A DNA stretch of 64,000 bases from JANSWY01 sp965267245 (GCA_965267245.1 OZ253939.1:5766001-5830000); one strand, 5' to 3'; shown: positions 26,903 through 36,352, counted from the first letter of the stretch. The notes: a model not told the origin generated them from the letters alone. Numbers and translations: made by a program.

Positions 26903-27233
26903 GTAGATACTTTAATTCAAATGAAGGAACCTGATTCCAAAGGTTAGCCCGAAGCTGCTTTACTTCGTTGAGAGCCGCTTTACCATCAGCAGTAAGTTCA
27001 TAAACACGTTTTCTTCTTCCACCACGTTCCTGAGTTGCGCCACCAAGGTCTGATTGTAAGAATCCTTTTTTCTCCAGTCTACTTAGGGTTGTATGAAGTG
27101 CACCCATAGACATTGAGCGGTTTACCTGATTCTTTATTTCATCACGAATGCGAAGTATGTATGCTTCATCTTGTAGGATGAGAATTACAAGCAATAACAA
27201 TTCTTCAAATTCACCAAGATTGGTTCCTTTCAT
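26895..27233 (-). CDS. PadR family transcriptional regulator
   Basis: A 112-aa winged-helix repressor with the PadR core: LLLLVILILQDEAYILRIRD at the first helices, the recognition region SMGALHTTLSRLEKKG, and the wing GRRKRVYELTADGKAAL. It controls the overlapping permease gene, as is usual for this pair in Bacteroidota. Its 5' region carries a repeated palindromic element, so autoregulation is likely. Confidence 0.93.
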   Translation of the reverse strand: MKGTNLGEFEELLLLVILILQDEAYILRIRDEIKNQVNRSMSMGALHTTLSRLEKKGFLQSDLGGATQERGGRRKRVYELTADGKAALNEVKQLRANLWNQVPSFELKYLRA

Positions 27234-27301
27234 TTTATTTGTTTCTATTTTGCAAATAAAGATACGGAATTAGGGATTTATTTGTTTCTATAAAATAGAA
27301 A
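27234..27301. promoter_or_regulatory. Repeated operator candidate upstream of padR
   Basis: The 15-mer TTTATTTGTTTCTAT occurs exactly twice (27234-27248 and 27277-27291), 43 bp apart or about four helical turns. Each copy overlaps an inverted repeat: TTTATTTG (27234-27241) with CAAATAAA (27253-27260), and TTTCTAT (27285-27291) with ATAGAAA (27295-27301). The element occupies the whole padR upstream region, directly adjoining its start codon. This is what a PadR autoregulatory operator should look like; binding is inferred. Confidence 0.55.
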
Positions 27302-27349
27302 ATAATCCAAAAATGAATTTAAAGATTGGTTTTGTACAGGTTTAAGCAT

Positions 27350-27392
27350 AAAAAAATCCAATCAACTCAGTTGATTGGATTCGATTTTTTTG
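27350..27392. terminator. Intrinsic terminator after valS (bidirectional shape)
   Basis: AATCCAATCAACT (27355-27367) and AGTTGATTGGATT (27369-27381) form a long perfect stem. On the minus strand the stem is followed by seven T residues (A-run 27350-27356), 22 bp after the valS stop codon. A T-run on the plus strand (27385-27391) makes it symmetrical. Confidence 0.85.
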
Positions 27393-27402
27393 GGTTTTTT
27401 TG

Positions 27403-30081
27403 TTATCCTAGATTTGCAAGACTTTCCTCCAGCGCTTTGATTTTAGCTTCAGCATCTACTTTTTTCTTGCGTTCCATCTCCACCACCTTTTCGGGTGCTC
27501 CGGTAACAAATTTTTCATTACCAAGTTTTTTCATCACACCATTCAGGAAACCTTTTTGGTAGTTAATCTCCTGATTGATACGCTCTCTTTCTTTGTCAAG
27601 GTCGATGTTTCCTTCCATTGGGATGAAGAACTCATCTTTATTGATGACGAATGACACACAACCATCTACTTTTTCCTGAGTAAAGTGAATTTCTGAGATA
27701 TTGGCCATTTGCTGAATGATTCCAAAATATCTCTTGAAATGATCCTCAGCTGATGTTTTGATGTGTAATACCAATGCTTCCTTAGGACTGATTCCTTTAG
27801 AGTTTCTAGTGTTTCTGATAGAAGAGATCACTTCAATGATTTCATCCATCTCAGAGATTAATTGCGTGTCAAACGCGCCTACCTTTGGCCATTCAGCAAC
27901 AATAACATCTTCTCCTGCACCTCTATCTTTAATTTCACTCCAAATTTCTTCTGTTATAAATGGCATAAATGGATGTAGAACTTTCATGAGCCTTTCGAAG
28001 AAACCAATTGTCTTATCAAAGGTGTATCGATCAATTGGTTTACCATAATCTGGCTTGATCATTTCAAGGTACCAGCTACAGAAATCATTCCATACTAACT
28101 TATACACGGTCATCAGTGCATCTGAAATACGGAACTTAGTGAAGTGATCCTCTATCTCGGCCAGACTCTTATTCAGTTTTGAATCAAACCAACCAAAGAT
28201 GATGTCATTAGATTTATTTTCTTCTTCACTTATCTCCCATCCTTTTACCAGTCTGAAGGCATTCCAGATCTTATTGGCAAAGTTTCTGCCCTGCTCAACC
28301 AATTTCATGTCGAAGAGAAGGTCATTTCCTGCAGGAGAGCTGAATAGCATACCAGTTCTCACTCCATCTGCTCCATATTCAGCTATAAGGTCAAGTGGAT
28401 CAGGAGAATTACCCAGTGATTTAGACATTTTCCTTCTGAGATTATCCCTTACAATACCTGTTAAGTATACATCTTTGAAAGGTTTCTGTCCTTTGTACTC
28501 ATAACCTGCTATGATCATTCTGGCCACCCAGAAGAAAAGTATTTCTGGTGCAGTTACCAATGTAGCGGTTGGGTAGAAATAATCCAGGTCTGCATTAGTA
28601 CCCTCAATGATTTTTCCATTTTTCTTATCAAAGTATTCGTCTTTGAAGGCATCAAAAACTGCCAGCGGAAATAACCATGAAGAGGCCCAAGTGTCCAATA
28701 CATCCTCATCCTGTTTCAAATCTGCCATTGTGAGGTGAGCCTTACCTGATTGTTCTTTGGCCATTGCCAATGCTTCCTCATCTGTCTCTGCTACAACAAA
28801 ATCATTTTCTCCCTCGCCAAAATAGTAGGCAGGAATTCTTTGTCCCCACCAAAGTTGTCTGGAAATACACCAATCACGCACATTTTCCATCCAGTGGTTG
28901 TAGGTATTTTTGAATTTGGCAGGGTGAAGCAACACTTCATCATCCATCACAGCCTGGTGAGCTTTTCTGGAGATTTCTTTCATTTTGATGAACCATTGCA
29001 TAGAAAGCTTTGGCTCAATAACTGTATCTGTCCTTTCAGATCTACCAATTCTGGTGGTAAAATCTTCTTCGCCTACAAGGATACCAGCCTCTTTTAGATC
29101 TTTTACTATTTCTTTTCTGGCTTTAAAGCGCTCCATACCAACATATTTTGGTAATTCGGTAAGCTCATTCAAAGTTCCGTCTTCATTGATGGTATCAATT
29201 ACCTCCAAATTATGTCTTTGACCAATCTCATAGTCATTTGGGTCATGGGCCGGAGTTACTTTCAGGCAACCTGTACCAAAATCAAGTTCTACATATTCAT
29301 CGTCAATAATTGGAATTTCTCTGTTAATAAACGGAACCAACGCTTTCTTGCCTATCAAATGTGTATAGCGCTCATCTTTTGGATTGACAGCAATGGCAGT
29401 GTCACCCAGGATTGTTTCAGGCCTTTGAGTAGCAATCACAACAAATTCATCTGAATCCTTGATTTTGTATTTTACAGAGTAAAGTTTTGATACTTCTCCA
29501 TCTTCTTTATAGAGTACTTCTTCGTTGGAAACGGCAGTTTTAGCTTCAACATCCCAGTTGACCATTCTCAAACCACGATAGATAAATCCCTTCTTGTAAA
29601 GATCAACGAATACCCTGATTACCGCCTTGTAGTATTCATCATCCATCGTGAAAGCAGTTCTATCCCAGTCACAAGACGCACCGAGTTTCTTTAATTGCTC
29701 CAGAATAATGCCACCATATTTTTCCTTCCATTCCCAGGAATACTTCATGAATTCATCTCTGGAAAGGTCACTCTTTTTTATGCCTTTCTCACGAAGCATT
29801 TTAACTACCTTGGCTTCAGTAGCGATAGAGGCATGGTCAGTACCGGGTACCCAACAAGCCACCTTGCCTTCCATTCTTGCTTTCCTAATAAGAATATCCT
29901 GGATGGTATTGTTAAGCATATGACCCATGTGAAGTACACCAGTGACGTTAGGAGGAGGGATGACAATGCTATATGGTTCCTTCTCAGGATCCGGTTTTGC
30001 ACTGAAATATTTTTTTGCCAGCCAATGCTGGTACCACTTGTCTTCTACTTCTCTTGGATTGTACTTAGTACTTAGGGCCAT
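27403..30081 (-). CDS. valS: Valyl-tRNA synthetase
   Basis: An 892-aa class I synthetase charging tRNA-Val. The HIGH motif reads PNVTGVLHMGHML at residues ~40-52, the editing domain includes ATQRPETILGDTAIAVNP, and the KMSKS motif is RRKMSKSLGNSPDPLD. The C-terminal coiled coil of the bacterial ValS (arm domain) ends the protein (ERINQEINYQKGFLNGV). Length is normal. It is monocistronic, with a -7 box upstream and a terminator downstream. Confidence 0.98.
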   Translation of the reverse strand: MALSTKYNPREVEDKWYQHWLAKKYFSAKPDPEKEPYSIVIPPPNVTGVLHMGHMLNNTIQDILIRKARMEGKVACWVPGTDHASIATEAKVVKMLREKGIKKSDLSRDEFMKYSWEWKEKYGGIILEQLKKLGASCDWDRTAFTMDDEYYKAVIRVFVDLYKKGFIYRGLRMVNWDVEAKTAVSNEEVLYKEDGEVSKLYSVKYKIKDSDEFVVIATQRPETILGDTAIAVNPKDERYTHLIGKKALVPFINREIPIIDDEYVELDFGTGCLKVTPAHDPNDYEIGQRHNLEVIDTINEDGTLNELTELPKYVGMERFKARKEIVKDLKEAGILVGEEDFTTRIGRSERTDTVIEPKLSMQWFIKMKEISRKAHQAVMDDEVLLHPAKFKNTYNHWMENVRDWCISRQLWWGQRIPAYYFGEGENDFVVAETDEEALAMAKEQSGKAHLTMADLKQDEDVLDTWASSWLFPLAVFDAFKDEYFDKKNGKIIEGTNADLDYFYPTATLVTAPEILFFWVARMIIAGYEYKGQKPFKDVYLTGIVRDNLRRKMSKSLGNSPDPLDLIAEYGADGVRTGMLFSSPAGNDLLFDMKLVEQGRNFANKIWNAFRLVKGWEISEEENKSNDIIFGWFDSKLNKSLAEIEDHFTKFRISDALMTVYKLVWNDFCSWYLEMIKPDYGKPIDRYTFDKTIGFFERLMKVLHPFMPFITEEIWSEIKDRGAGEDVIVAEWPKVGAFDTQLISEMDEIIEVISSIRNTRNSKGISPKEALVLHIKTSAEDHFKRYFGIIQQMANISEIHFTQEKVDGCVSFVINKDEFFIPMEGNIDLDKERERINQEINYQKGFLNGVMKKLGNEKFVTGAPEKVVEMERKKKVDAEAKIKALEESLANLG

Positions 30082-30107
30082 TTTAAGCTTATTAATTTTT
30101 GAATCCG

Positions 30108-30115
30108 CAAAGCTA
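30108..30115 (-). promoter_or_regulatory. Bacteroidota -7 box for valS
   Basis: On the minus strand this is TAGCTTTG, an exact TAnnTTTG match, 26 bp before the valS start codon at 30081. No clear -33 TTTG lies at the usual spacing. Confidence 0.5.
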
Positions 30116-30271
30116 ATTTATCTGTCAATTTTTGCGAACTATATTAAGAGTTTTAACGGAGTAAAAGGTGAGATGACCAAATTTCATAAGTGCGTTACCT
30201 GCAAAATAAATTTTGCAATCAATCTAAATTTTCCTAGTTTGACGGAATTACCAACTTAAACTACTATAAAT

Positions 30272-30745
30272 ATGTCTAATACTAACTATGCCGGTTTCTG
30301 GCTGAGATTCGTTGCAATCATTATCGATGCGATAATCGTAGGTGCGATTTCTTCATTCATCATTGTTCCCTTATTAGGAGCACTTGGATTGGGTGTAGCA
30401 TCTATGGATCCATCTTCTATGAATGAAGATGATGCAATGGCATTGATCGGTATGCTCTCGGGAGCTATGGGAGCTATTCAAATTGTTAACATTGTCATTT
30501 ACTGGTTGTATTTTGCTTTAATGGAGTCTAGTCCAAGACAAGCCACAATCGGAAAAATGGCTCTAGGATTGAAAGTGACTGATGCAGACGGGAACAGAAT
30601 TGATTTCTTAAAAGCCAGTATCCGTTATGTTGGAAAAATCATTTCCAGTATGATTCTAATGATTGGCTATCTTATGGCTGCTTTCACAGAAAAGAAACAA
30701 GCCTTACATGATATCATCGCCAATACATTGGTAGTCAAAAAATAA
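30272..30745 (+). CDS. RDD family membrane protein
   Basis: A 157-aa protein with the RDD layout: GFWLRFVAIIIDAIIVG with the Arg and Asp in the first helix, a loop with acidic and Ser residues, a second helix, the SPRQATIGKMALGLKVTD segment, and a third helix followed by EKKQALHDIIANTLVV. RDD proteins are small inner-membrane proteins; some act in ion or compatible-solute transport, but this is not established here. It is monocistronic, with a terminator 24 bp after the stop. Confidence 0.92.
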   Translation: MSNTNYAGFWLRFVAIIIDAIIVGAISSFIIVPLLGALGLGVASMDPSSMNEDDAMALIGMLSGAMGAIQIVNIVIYWLYFALMESSPRQATIGKMALGLKVTDADGNRIDFLKASIRYVGKIISSMILMIGYLMAAFTEKKQALHDIIANTLVVKK

Positions 30746-30769
30746 CCAATGAGTTCCAAATCAACTTGA

Positions 30770-30798
30770 AAGGGTGTCAATAATTGACACCTTTTTTT
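30770..30798 (+). terminator. Intrinsic terminator after the RDD gene
   Basis: GGTGTCAA (30773-30780) pairs with TTGACACC (30784-30791) around a 3-nt loop, with two more A bases pairing the first T residues. A run of seven T follows (30792-30798). The end of the T-run overlaps the stop codon of the convergent Lrp gene. Confidence 0.88.
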
Positions 30799-31273
30799 AT
30801 GCCATGTCATGAAGAGGTAGAGCGGTTTTTTGCTTGCTCGCAGACAGTGCAAAAGAACTCTGAACATGTGCAATATTGGCATTAGTGGATAGTTTACTCA
30901 AAAGGAATTTTTGGTATGAGTCCATATCCCGGGTTATTACTTTGAGTAGAAAATCAAAATTCCCTGCGATATGAAAGCATTCCATTACTTCCTCAAATTC
31001 ATTTACTTCATTCATGAATTTCTCCAGGTAAGACCTGGTGTGGTTTTTTATACTGATGGAAATGAAAACCGTAAGGGTCTTGTTGACTTTGGCTGGATTG
31101 AGCAATGCTACATACCTTTCTATCACCCCCTGCTTTTCCATTCTTTTTACTCTCTCGAATACCGGAGTTGTTGTGAGATTGAGTTTGTCCGCCAGGGCTT
31201 TGGTGGTGATGTTAGATTCCTTCTGGAGAATGTTCAATATCGCAATGTCTACTTTATCAAGTTTGGTACTCAT
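30797..31273 (-). CDS. Lrp/AsnC family transcriptional regulator
   Basis: 158 aa. The N-terminal HTH reads VDIAILNILQKESNITTKALADKLNL, with TTPVFERVKRMEKQGVIERY as the recognition part. The C-terminal RAM/AsnC ligand domain contains ECFHIAGNFDFLLKVITRDM. These regulators respond to amino acids. It is divergent from the Glu/Leu/Phe/Val dehydrogenase gene across a 151-bp region, so it probably regulates amino-acid catabolism downstream as well as itself. The effector is not deducible. Confidence 0.95.
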   Translation of the reverse strand: MSTKLDKVDIAILNILQKESNITTKALADKLNLTTTPVFERVKRMEKQGVIERYVALLNPAKVNKTLTVFISISIKNHTRSYLEKFMNEVNEFEEVMECFHIAGNFDFLLKVITRDMDSYQKFLLSKLSTNANIAHVQSSFALSASKQKTALPLHDMA

Positions 31274-31294
31274 TTTTTATTTTTTGCAGCCACA

Positions 31295-31366
31295 ATTCAT
31301 TTAAAATCAGAATAAAAATACAATAATTTACATTTTTAAAGAAAAAACATCTAAATATTCATTTAA
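31295..31366. promoter_or_regulatory. Paired AT-rich repeats in the lrp/dehydrogenase divergent region
   Basis: ATTCATTTAA occurs at 31295-31304 and again at 31357-31366, 62 bp apart (about six helical turns). Phased sites fit wrapping by an Lrp octamer. The region is very AT-rich, so chance is possible. Confidence 0.3.
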
Positions 31367-31403
31367 TAATAGGATGATTAATTATTCCAGTTGGTTGTAA
31401 AAG

Positions 31404-31411
31404 TAAATTTG
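31404..31411 (+). promoter_or_regulatory. Bacteroidota -7 box for the dehydrogenase/tyrosine catabolism operon
   Basis: TAAATTTG matches TAnnTTTG exactly. Transcription would start near 31418, leaving a very short leader to the ATG at 31425 or to the second ATG at 31431. Confidence 0.55.
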
Positions 31412-31424
31412 TACATACCTAAAA

Positions 31425-32666
31425 ATGACCATGAAGGAATTACTATCAAGATTTGAGGCGAAAAAGCCGACCATCGTGTTTGAATGGGCCGATGATGAAA
31501 CTGATGCTGAAGGTTGGGTTGTTATCAATTCCCTCCGAGGAGGAGCTGCGGGAGGAGGAACCCGAATGAGAAAAGGACTTGACAAGCGTGAAGTTGAATC
31601 CCTGGCCAAAACAATGGAACTTAAGTTTACTGTTTCAGGACCAAATATTGGAGGTGCCAAATCAGGTATCAATTTTGATCCATCAGATCCCAGAAAAGAT
31701 GGTGTATTGAGAAGGTGGTACGCTGCAGTAATGCCACTTTTAAAGCAATATTATGGAACTGGAGGAGACCTTAATGTTTGTGAAATCAATGAAGTGATTC
31801 CTATTACCGAAGAGGTGGGAGTTTGGCACCCTCAGGAAGGTGTTTTCAATGGGCACTTCAGTCCTACGGAACCTCAAAAGATCAATAGAATCGGACAGCT
31901 GAGAGCTGGTGTGAATAAGATTATCGAAGATGCCCGATTTACACCTGATCTGTCTAGAAAATATACGACTGCAGATATGGTGACTGGATATGGAGTAGCA
32001 GAATCTATTGTGCACTTCTATGAACTGTATGACAGTAAATTGGAGGGCAAACGAGTAGTGATCCAGGGCTGGGGAAATGTAGGTGCAGCCGCAGGTTTCT
32101 ATTTGTCAAAATTGGGAGCGATGATCGTCGGAATTATTGATCGTGGAGGAGGTTTATTGAAGCCAGAAGGTTTCTCCCATCAGGAGATCACAGATCTATT
32201 CCTCAATAGAGATGGAAATAAATTAGTATCCGATCGTATGATCCCGTTTGACATATTGAATGATGCCATATGGGATCAGGGATTTGAAATCTTCGTGCCG
32301 GCGGCTGCTTCCCGATTAGTAACCGGAAAACAGGTGGATAGAATGATTGCCGGAGGTTTGGAATTGATTGCCAGTGGTGCCAATGTACCTTTTGCAGATG
32401 AAGAGATCTTCTTTGGCCCCATCAGTGAATACGCAGATGGAAAAGTATCAGTAATACCTGACTTTATTGCGAATTGTGGAATGGCGAGGGTCTTTACTTA
32501 CCTGATGAGCGGAGATGTTAAACTTGATGATCAATCTATTTTTCAAGACATTTCAACAACAATCTTCAAGGCAATACATCAGGTAAGAGAAAAGAATGAA
32601 TCACCTTTAAATTTCACAGAGACTGCTTTTCAAATTGCGCTTGAACAACTAACACCAAAAAACTAA
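31425..32666 (+). CDS. Glu/Leu/Phe/Val dehydrogenase family oxidoreductase
   Basis: A 413-aa NAD(P)-dependent amino-acid dehydrogenase. The dimerisation/substrate domain carries RGGAAGGGTRMRKGL with the conserved Gly run and GPNIGGAKSGINFDP with the catalytic-lysine segment. The Rossmann domain has VIQGWGNVGAAAGFY. It deaminates an amino acid to its 2-oxo acid; in this operon an aromatic substrate is plausible but unproven. The gene is divergent from lrp and 3 bp upstream of hmgA. A second ATG two codons in (31431) is an alternative start. Confidence 0.9.
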   Translation: MTMKELLSRFEAKKPTIVFEWADDETDAEGWVVINSLRGGAAGGGTRMRKGLDKREVESLAKTMELKFTVSGPNIGGAKSGINFDPSDPRKDGVLRRWYAAVMPLLKQYYGTGGDLNVCEINEVIPITEEVGVWHPQEGVFNGHFSPTEPQKINRIGQLRAGVNKIIEDARFTPDLSRKYTTADMVTGYGVAESIVHFYELYDSKLEGKRVVIQGWGNVGAAAGFYLSKLGAMIVGIIDRGGGLLKPEGFSHQEITDLFLNRDGNKLVSDRMIPFDILNDAIWDQGFEIFVPAAASRLVTGKQVDRMIAGGLELIASGANVPFADEEIFFGPISEYADGKVSVIPDFIANCGMARVFTYLMSGDVKLDDQSIFQDISTTIFKAIHQVREKNESPLNFTETAFQIALEQLTPKN

Positions 32667-32669
32667 ACT

Positions 32670-33833
32670 ATGCCAGTATATCATCAGTTGGGAAAATTCC
32701 CAAAAAAGAGACACACTACTTTTACCAAACCAGATGGAAGCTATTATTATGAAGAGCTTTTTGGTACCATTGGGTTTGACGGTATGTCTACACTTTTATA
32801 CCATACACAAAGACCCACACAAGTCAAGGAAATTTTAGGTGAAAGGAATATCGCACCAGTGATTGCCCGGGAGAACAATATTGAATCACAGCGATTAAAG
32901 GGATTTCAGGTGCCACCAATGGATGATTACCTGGAAAGCAGAAAAGTCATGATGACCAATAGTGATGTCAGCATCATTCTTAGCGCACCAAAGGCTTCTA
33001 CAGAAGATTATTTCTTCAAAAACACAGACGCCGATGAACTGATTTTCATTCACAAAGGTGAGGGGACGCTTCGAACTTTTTTAGGAAATATTGATTTCGG
33101 TTATGGTGATTACTTGTTGATTCCTAGAGGTACCATTTACAAATTGGATTTCAAAACTCCTGATAACCGATTGTTCATCACCGAATCTTACCAACCTATA
33201 TACACACCGAAAAGGTACCGTAACTGGTTTGGTCAATTGCTGGAACATTCACCTTATTGTGAGAGAGATTTCAGGAGACCTCAGGAACTGGAAACTTATG
33301 ATGAGAAGGGGGATTTTCTGATCAAAATAAAGAAAGGTAACACCATCTTTGATATGGTCTATGATGCACACCCTTTCAGTGTAGTAGGATGGGATGGGCT
33401 CAATTATCCCTATGCTTTCTCAATATTTGATTTTGAACCTATCACTGGAAGAGTGCACCTACCACCTCCAATTCATCAGACTTTTGAGTCGGGGGGATTT
33501 GTGGTCTGTTCATTTGTTCCCAGGTTATATGATTATCATCCAGAAGCCATACCTGCACCATACAATCACAGTAACATTGATTCAGATGAGGTATTATACT
33601 ACGTTGATGGTGATTTCATGAGTAGGAATGACATTGAAGCGGGGCATATTTCATTGCATCCAGCAGGGATACCTCACGGACCACATCCGGGTGCAATGGA
33701 AAGAAGTATTGGTGAAAAGGAAACCAAAGAGTTGGCCGTGATGGTCGATACATTCAAACCATTAAAAATTACAGAAGAAGCCATGAAAATTGCTGATGGA
33801 AAATATTATCAGTCATGGTTAGCGTCTAAATAA
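32670..33833 (+). CDS. hmgA: Homogentisate 1,2-dioxygenase
   Basis: A 387-aa cupin-type ring-cleaving dioxygenase that opens homogentisate to maleylacetoacetate. Conserved parts are VGWDGLNYPYAFSIFDFEP, the metal-site segment containing PPPIHQTFES, and the C-terminal HPAGIPHGPHPGAMERS. The length is shorter than proteobacterial HmgA, as is usual in Bacteroidota. It starts 3 bp after the dehydrogenase and ends 13 bp before the second HPPD gene, placing it in one operon with its substrate supplier. Confidence 0.93.
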   Translation: MPVYHQLGKFPKKRHTTFTKPDGSYYYEELFGTIGFDGMSTLLYHTQRPTQVKEILGERNIAPVIARENNIESQRLKGFQVPPMDDYLESRKVMMTNSDVSIILSAPKASTEDYFFKNTDADELIFIHKGEGTLRTFLGNIDFGYGDYLLIPRGTIYKLDFKTPDNRLFITESYQPIYTPKRYRNWFGQLLEHSPYCERDFRRPQELETYDEKGDFLIKIKKGNTIFDMVYDAHPFSVVGWDGLNYPYAFSIFDFEPITGRVHLPPPIHQTFESGGFVVCSFVPRLYDYHPEAIPAPYNHSNIDSDEVLYYVDGDFMSRNDIEAGHISLHPAGIPHGPHPGAMERSIGEKETKELAVMVDTFKPLKITEEAMKIADGKYYQSWLASK

Positions 33834-33846
33834 AAAAGCATTAAAA

Positions 33847-34977
33847 ATGGAAAATAAAGCAGCATTAGTAGGAAACCAGTTGGTGAGTGAAGATTTCCTT
33901 CCAATTGATGGAACAGATTTCATTGAATTGATTGTTGGTGATGCCAAACAAGCGGCTCATTACTATCAATCAGCTTTTGGGTTTCAACCATTGGCTTATA
34001 AAGGCCTGGAGACAGGGGACAAATTGAATACCTCTTATGTATTGGTCCAGGATAAGATCAGATTGGTACTGACATCTCCTTTGACTTCAGATGGAGAGTA
34101 TCATGAGCACTTAAAGGCACATGGTGATGGTGTGAAAGTAGTAGCGCTTTGGGTAAAGGATGCTAAAAAATCTTGGGAAGAAACCACAAAACGAGGTGCA
34201 GAATCTTACTTCGAGCCTAAAACTATTGAAGATGAACATGGTAAAGTAGAATTGGCAGGAATCCATACTTATGGAGATACTGTTCATGTTTTCGTGAACC
34301 GAAATGAATACAAGGGCCCATTTTTACCAGGTTATGTAAAATGGGAACCGGAATATCAACCAGCTCCTGTCGGATTGAAATATGTGGATCACATGGTGGG
34401 AAATGTAGGTTGGAACGAAATGAACAAATGGGCAAAGTTCTACGAAGAGACAATGGGCTTTAAACAGATCATCTCATTTGATGATAAAGACATTTCTACA
34501 GAATACACTGCTTTGATGAGTAAGGTAATGTCCAATGGCAATGGCAGGATAAAATTCCCGATCAATGAGCCTGCAGACGGAAGAAAACAATCACAGGTAG
34601 AAGAGTATCTAAACTTCTATAATGGATCAGGGGTGCAACATATAGCAGTAGCTACTGACGATATTGTGAAGACCGTAACTGATTTGAGAAATCGAGGTGT
34701 TGAATTCCTGAGAGTTCCTGACATATACTATGATACAGTCCTGGATAGAGTAGGGGAGATCGAGGAAGACCTGGAGCCCTTGAGGCAATTAGGAATTCTT
34801 ATTGACAGAGATGACGAAGGATACTTGCTCCAGCTATTTACGAAACCTGTTTGCGTAAGGCCCACATTGTTTTTTGAAATCATCCAAAGGAAAGGAGCTA
34901 CTTCTTTCGGAAAAGGTAATTTCAAAGCATTGTTTGAAGCCATAGAGCGTGAGCAGGAACTAAGAGGAACACTTTAG
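33847..34977 (+). CDS. hppD: 4-hydroxyphenylpyruvate dioxygenase, copy 2 (catabolic operon)
   Basis: A 376-aa enzyme forming homogentisate from 4-hydroxyphenylpyruvate. Fe(II) ligands are His182, His265 and Glu344. It is a close paralogue of the gene at 13231 (same domain layout, near-identical C-terminal 39 residues) but lies inside the tyrosine-degradation operon next to hmgA. Both copies retain all catalytic residues, so both should be active. The codon-level divergence between them argues against a recent duplication. Confidence 0.96.
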   Translation: MENKAALVGNQLVSEDFLPIDGTDFIELIVGDAKQAAHYYQSAFGFQPLAYKGLETGDKLNTSYVLVQDKIRLVLTSPLTSDGEYHEHLKAHGDGVKVVALWVKDAKKSWEETTKRGAESYFEPKTIEDEHGKVELAGIHTYGDTVHVFVNRNEYKGPFLPGYVKWEPEYQPAPVGLKYVDHMVGNVGWNEMNKWAKFYEETMGFKQIISFDDKDISTEYTALMSKVMSNGNGRIKFPINEPADGRKQSQVEEYLNFYNGSGVQHIAVATDDIVKTVTDLRNRGVEFLRVPDIYYDTVLDRVGEIEEDLEPLRQLGILIDRDDEGYLLQLFTKPVCVRPTLFFEIIQRKGATSFGKGNFKALFEAIEREQELRGTL

Positions 34978-35044
34978 TAGTAAGACTGGTTTATTTAGGG
35001 ATATTGTTACTTGCCAATCAATGGACAAAAGTGATCTTTATTCC

Positions 35045-35052
35045 TAAATTTG
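35045..35052 (+). promoter_or_regulatory. Bacteroidota -7 box for fahA
   Basis: TAAATTTG, an exact TAnnTTTG match, lies 25 bp before the fahA start in the 100-bp gap after the second HPPD gene. It suggests that fahA, the flavin reductase and the methyltransferase can be transcribed separately from hmgA-hppD. Confidence 0.5.
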
Positions 35053-35077
35053 CCAGCAAATAAAAAACACAACTCGA

Positions 35078-36352
35078 ATGATTAACCCAAATGATCCCAG
35101 CCTTAAATCCTGGGTAGATATACCAACAAATTCAGACTTCCCAATACAAAACATACCATTCGGTATTTTTAAAACAGAATACCTTGATGCAGGTGCAGGA
35201 GTAGCCATTGGCGACTATGTACTTGATCTGGTTTATCTACATGAACATGGTTATTTTGATGGTCTCGATTTGCCTGCAGGAGTATTTAATCAAGATTATT
35301 TGAACAGCTTTATTGCCTTAGGGCGATCTAAGACAGGAGCTGTAAGAAGCCGGATTGCTGAGTTACTGGAAGAAAGCAATACTGAACTTAAAGGAAATAA
35401 AGCGGACGTTGAGATGTGCCTGATACCAATGGAGGAAGTAGAAATGCTCATGCCGGTAAAAGTGGGGGATTACACAGACTTCTATTCCAGTGAGCAACAC
35501 GCTTACAATGTGGGTTGTATGTTCAGAGATCCTGATAATGCATTATTGCCAAATTGGAAGCATATTCCAGTGGGTTACCATGGGAGAGCGTCCTCAATTG
35601 TTGTTTCAGGAACAGATATCATCAGACCTGCCGGTCAAACGAAAGAACCAGATGCAGTCGCACCTTCATTTGGTCCTACTAAGCGATTGGACTTTGAGCT
35701 GGAGATGGCATTTATTACAGGGAAGTCCAATAAAATGGGTGAAACGGTTTCCGCCAAAAATGCGGAAGATCACATATTTGGATTCGTTTTGTTCAATGAC
35801 TGGAGTGCCAGAGATGTTCAGAAGTGGGAATATGTACCATTGGGACCATTCCTCGCAAAGAACTTCGCAAGTTCAGTATCACCATGGATCGTGACATTAG
35901 ATGCACTTGAACCATTTCGAGTTGATGGTCCAAAGCAAGATCCTGAGGTTCTCGATTATTTGAAATACGAAGGAAAGAAGAACTTTGATATCAATCTGGA
36001 AGTATACATTCAACCAGATGGTGCGGATGAGAATAAGGTTTGCTCGAGTAATTTCAAGAACATGTATTGGAACATTGCACAGCAGCTGGCACACCATACT
36101 GTCAATGGATGTAACTTGAATGTCGGAGACATGTATGCTTCAGGCACTATCAGTGGACCCACTCCGGATTCATATGGTTCCATGTTGGAATTAGCTTGGA
36201 AAGGCACCAAACCGTTAAAGATGAGTGATGGTTCTGAAAGGAAGTTTATCCATGATGGTGATACAGTCATAATGAGGGGTTTTGCAGAAAACAATGGAAT
36301 TCGAATTGGGTTTGGAGAAGTACGCTCCAAAGTATTACCTTCGAACCTATGA
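35078..36352 (+). CDS. fahA: Fumarylacetoacetase
   Basis: A 424-aa hydrolase splitting fumarylacetoacetate to fumarate and acetoacetate, the last step of tyrosine degradation. Conserved segments are GDYTDFYSSEQHAYNVG with the metal-binding Asp, PVGYHGRASSIVVSGT with the catalytic His, LDFELEMAFITG, and VLFNDWSARDVQKWEYVPLG. The N-terminal domain is also present, so it is the two-domain FAH type. The stop overlaps the start of the flavin-reductase gene (ATGA). Confidence 0.96.
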   Translation: MINPNDPSLKSWVDIPTNSDFPIQNIPFGIFKTEYLDAGAGVAIGDYVLDLVYLHEHGYFDGLDLPAGVFNQDYLNSFIALGRSKTGAVRSRIAELLEESNTELKGNKADVEMCLIPMEEVEMLMPVKVGDYTDFYSSEQHAYNVGCMFRDPDNALLPNWKHIPVGYHGRASSIVVSGTDIIRPAGQTKEPDAVAPSFGPTKRLDFELEMAFITGKSNKMGETVSAKNAEDHIFGFVLFNDWSARDVQKWEYVPLGPFLAKNFASSVSPWIVTLDALEPFRVDGPKQDPEVLDYLKYEGKKNFDINLEVYIQPDGADENKVCSSNFKNMYWNIAQQLAHHTVNGCNLNVGDMYASGTISGPTPDSYGSMLELAWKGTKPLKMSDGSERKFIHDGDTVIMRGFAENNGIRIGFGEVRSKVLPSNL

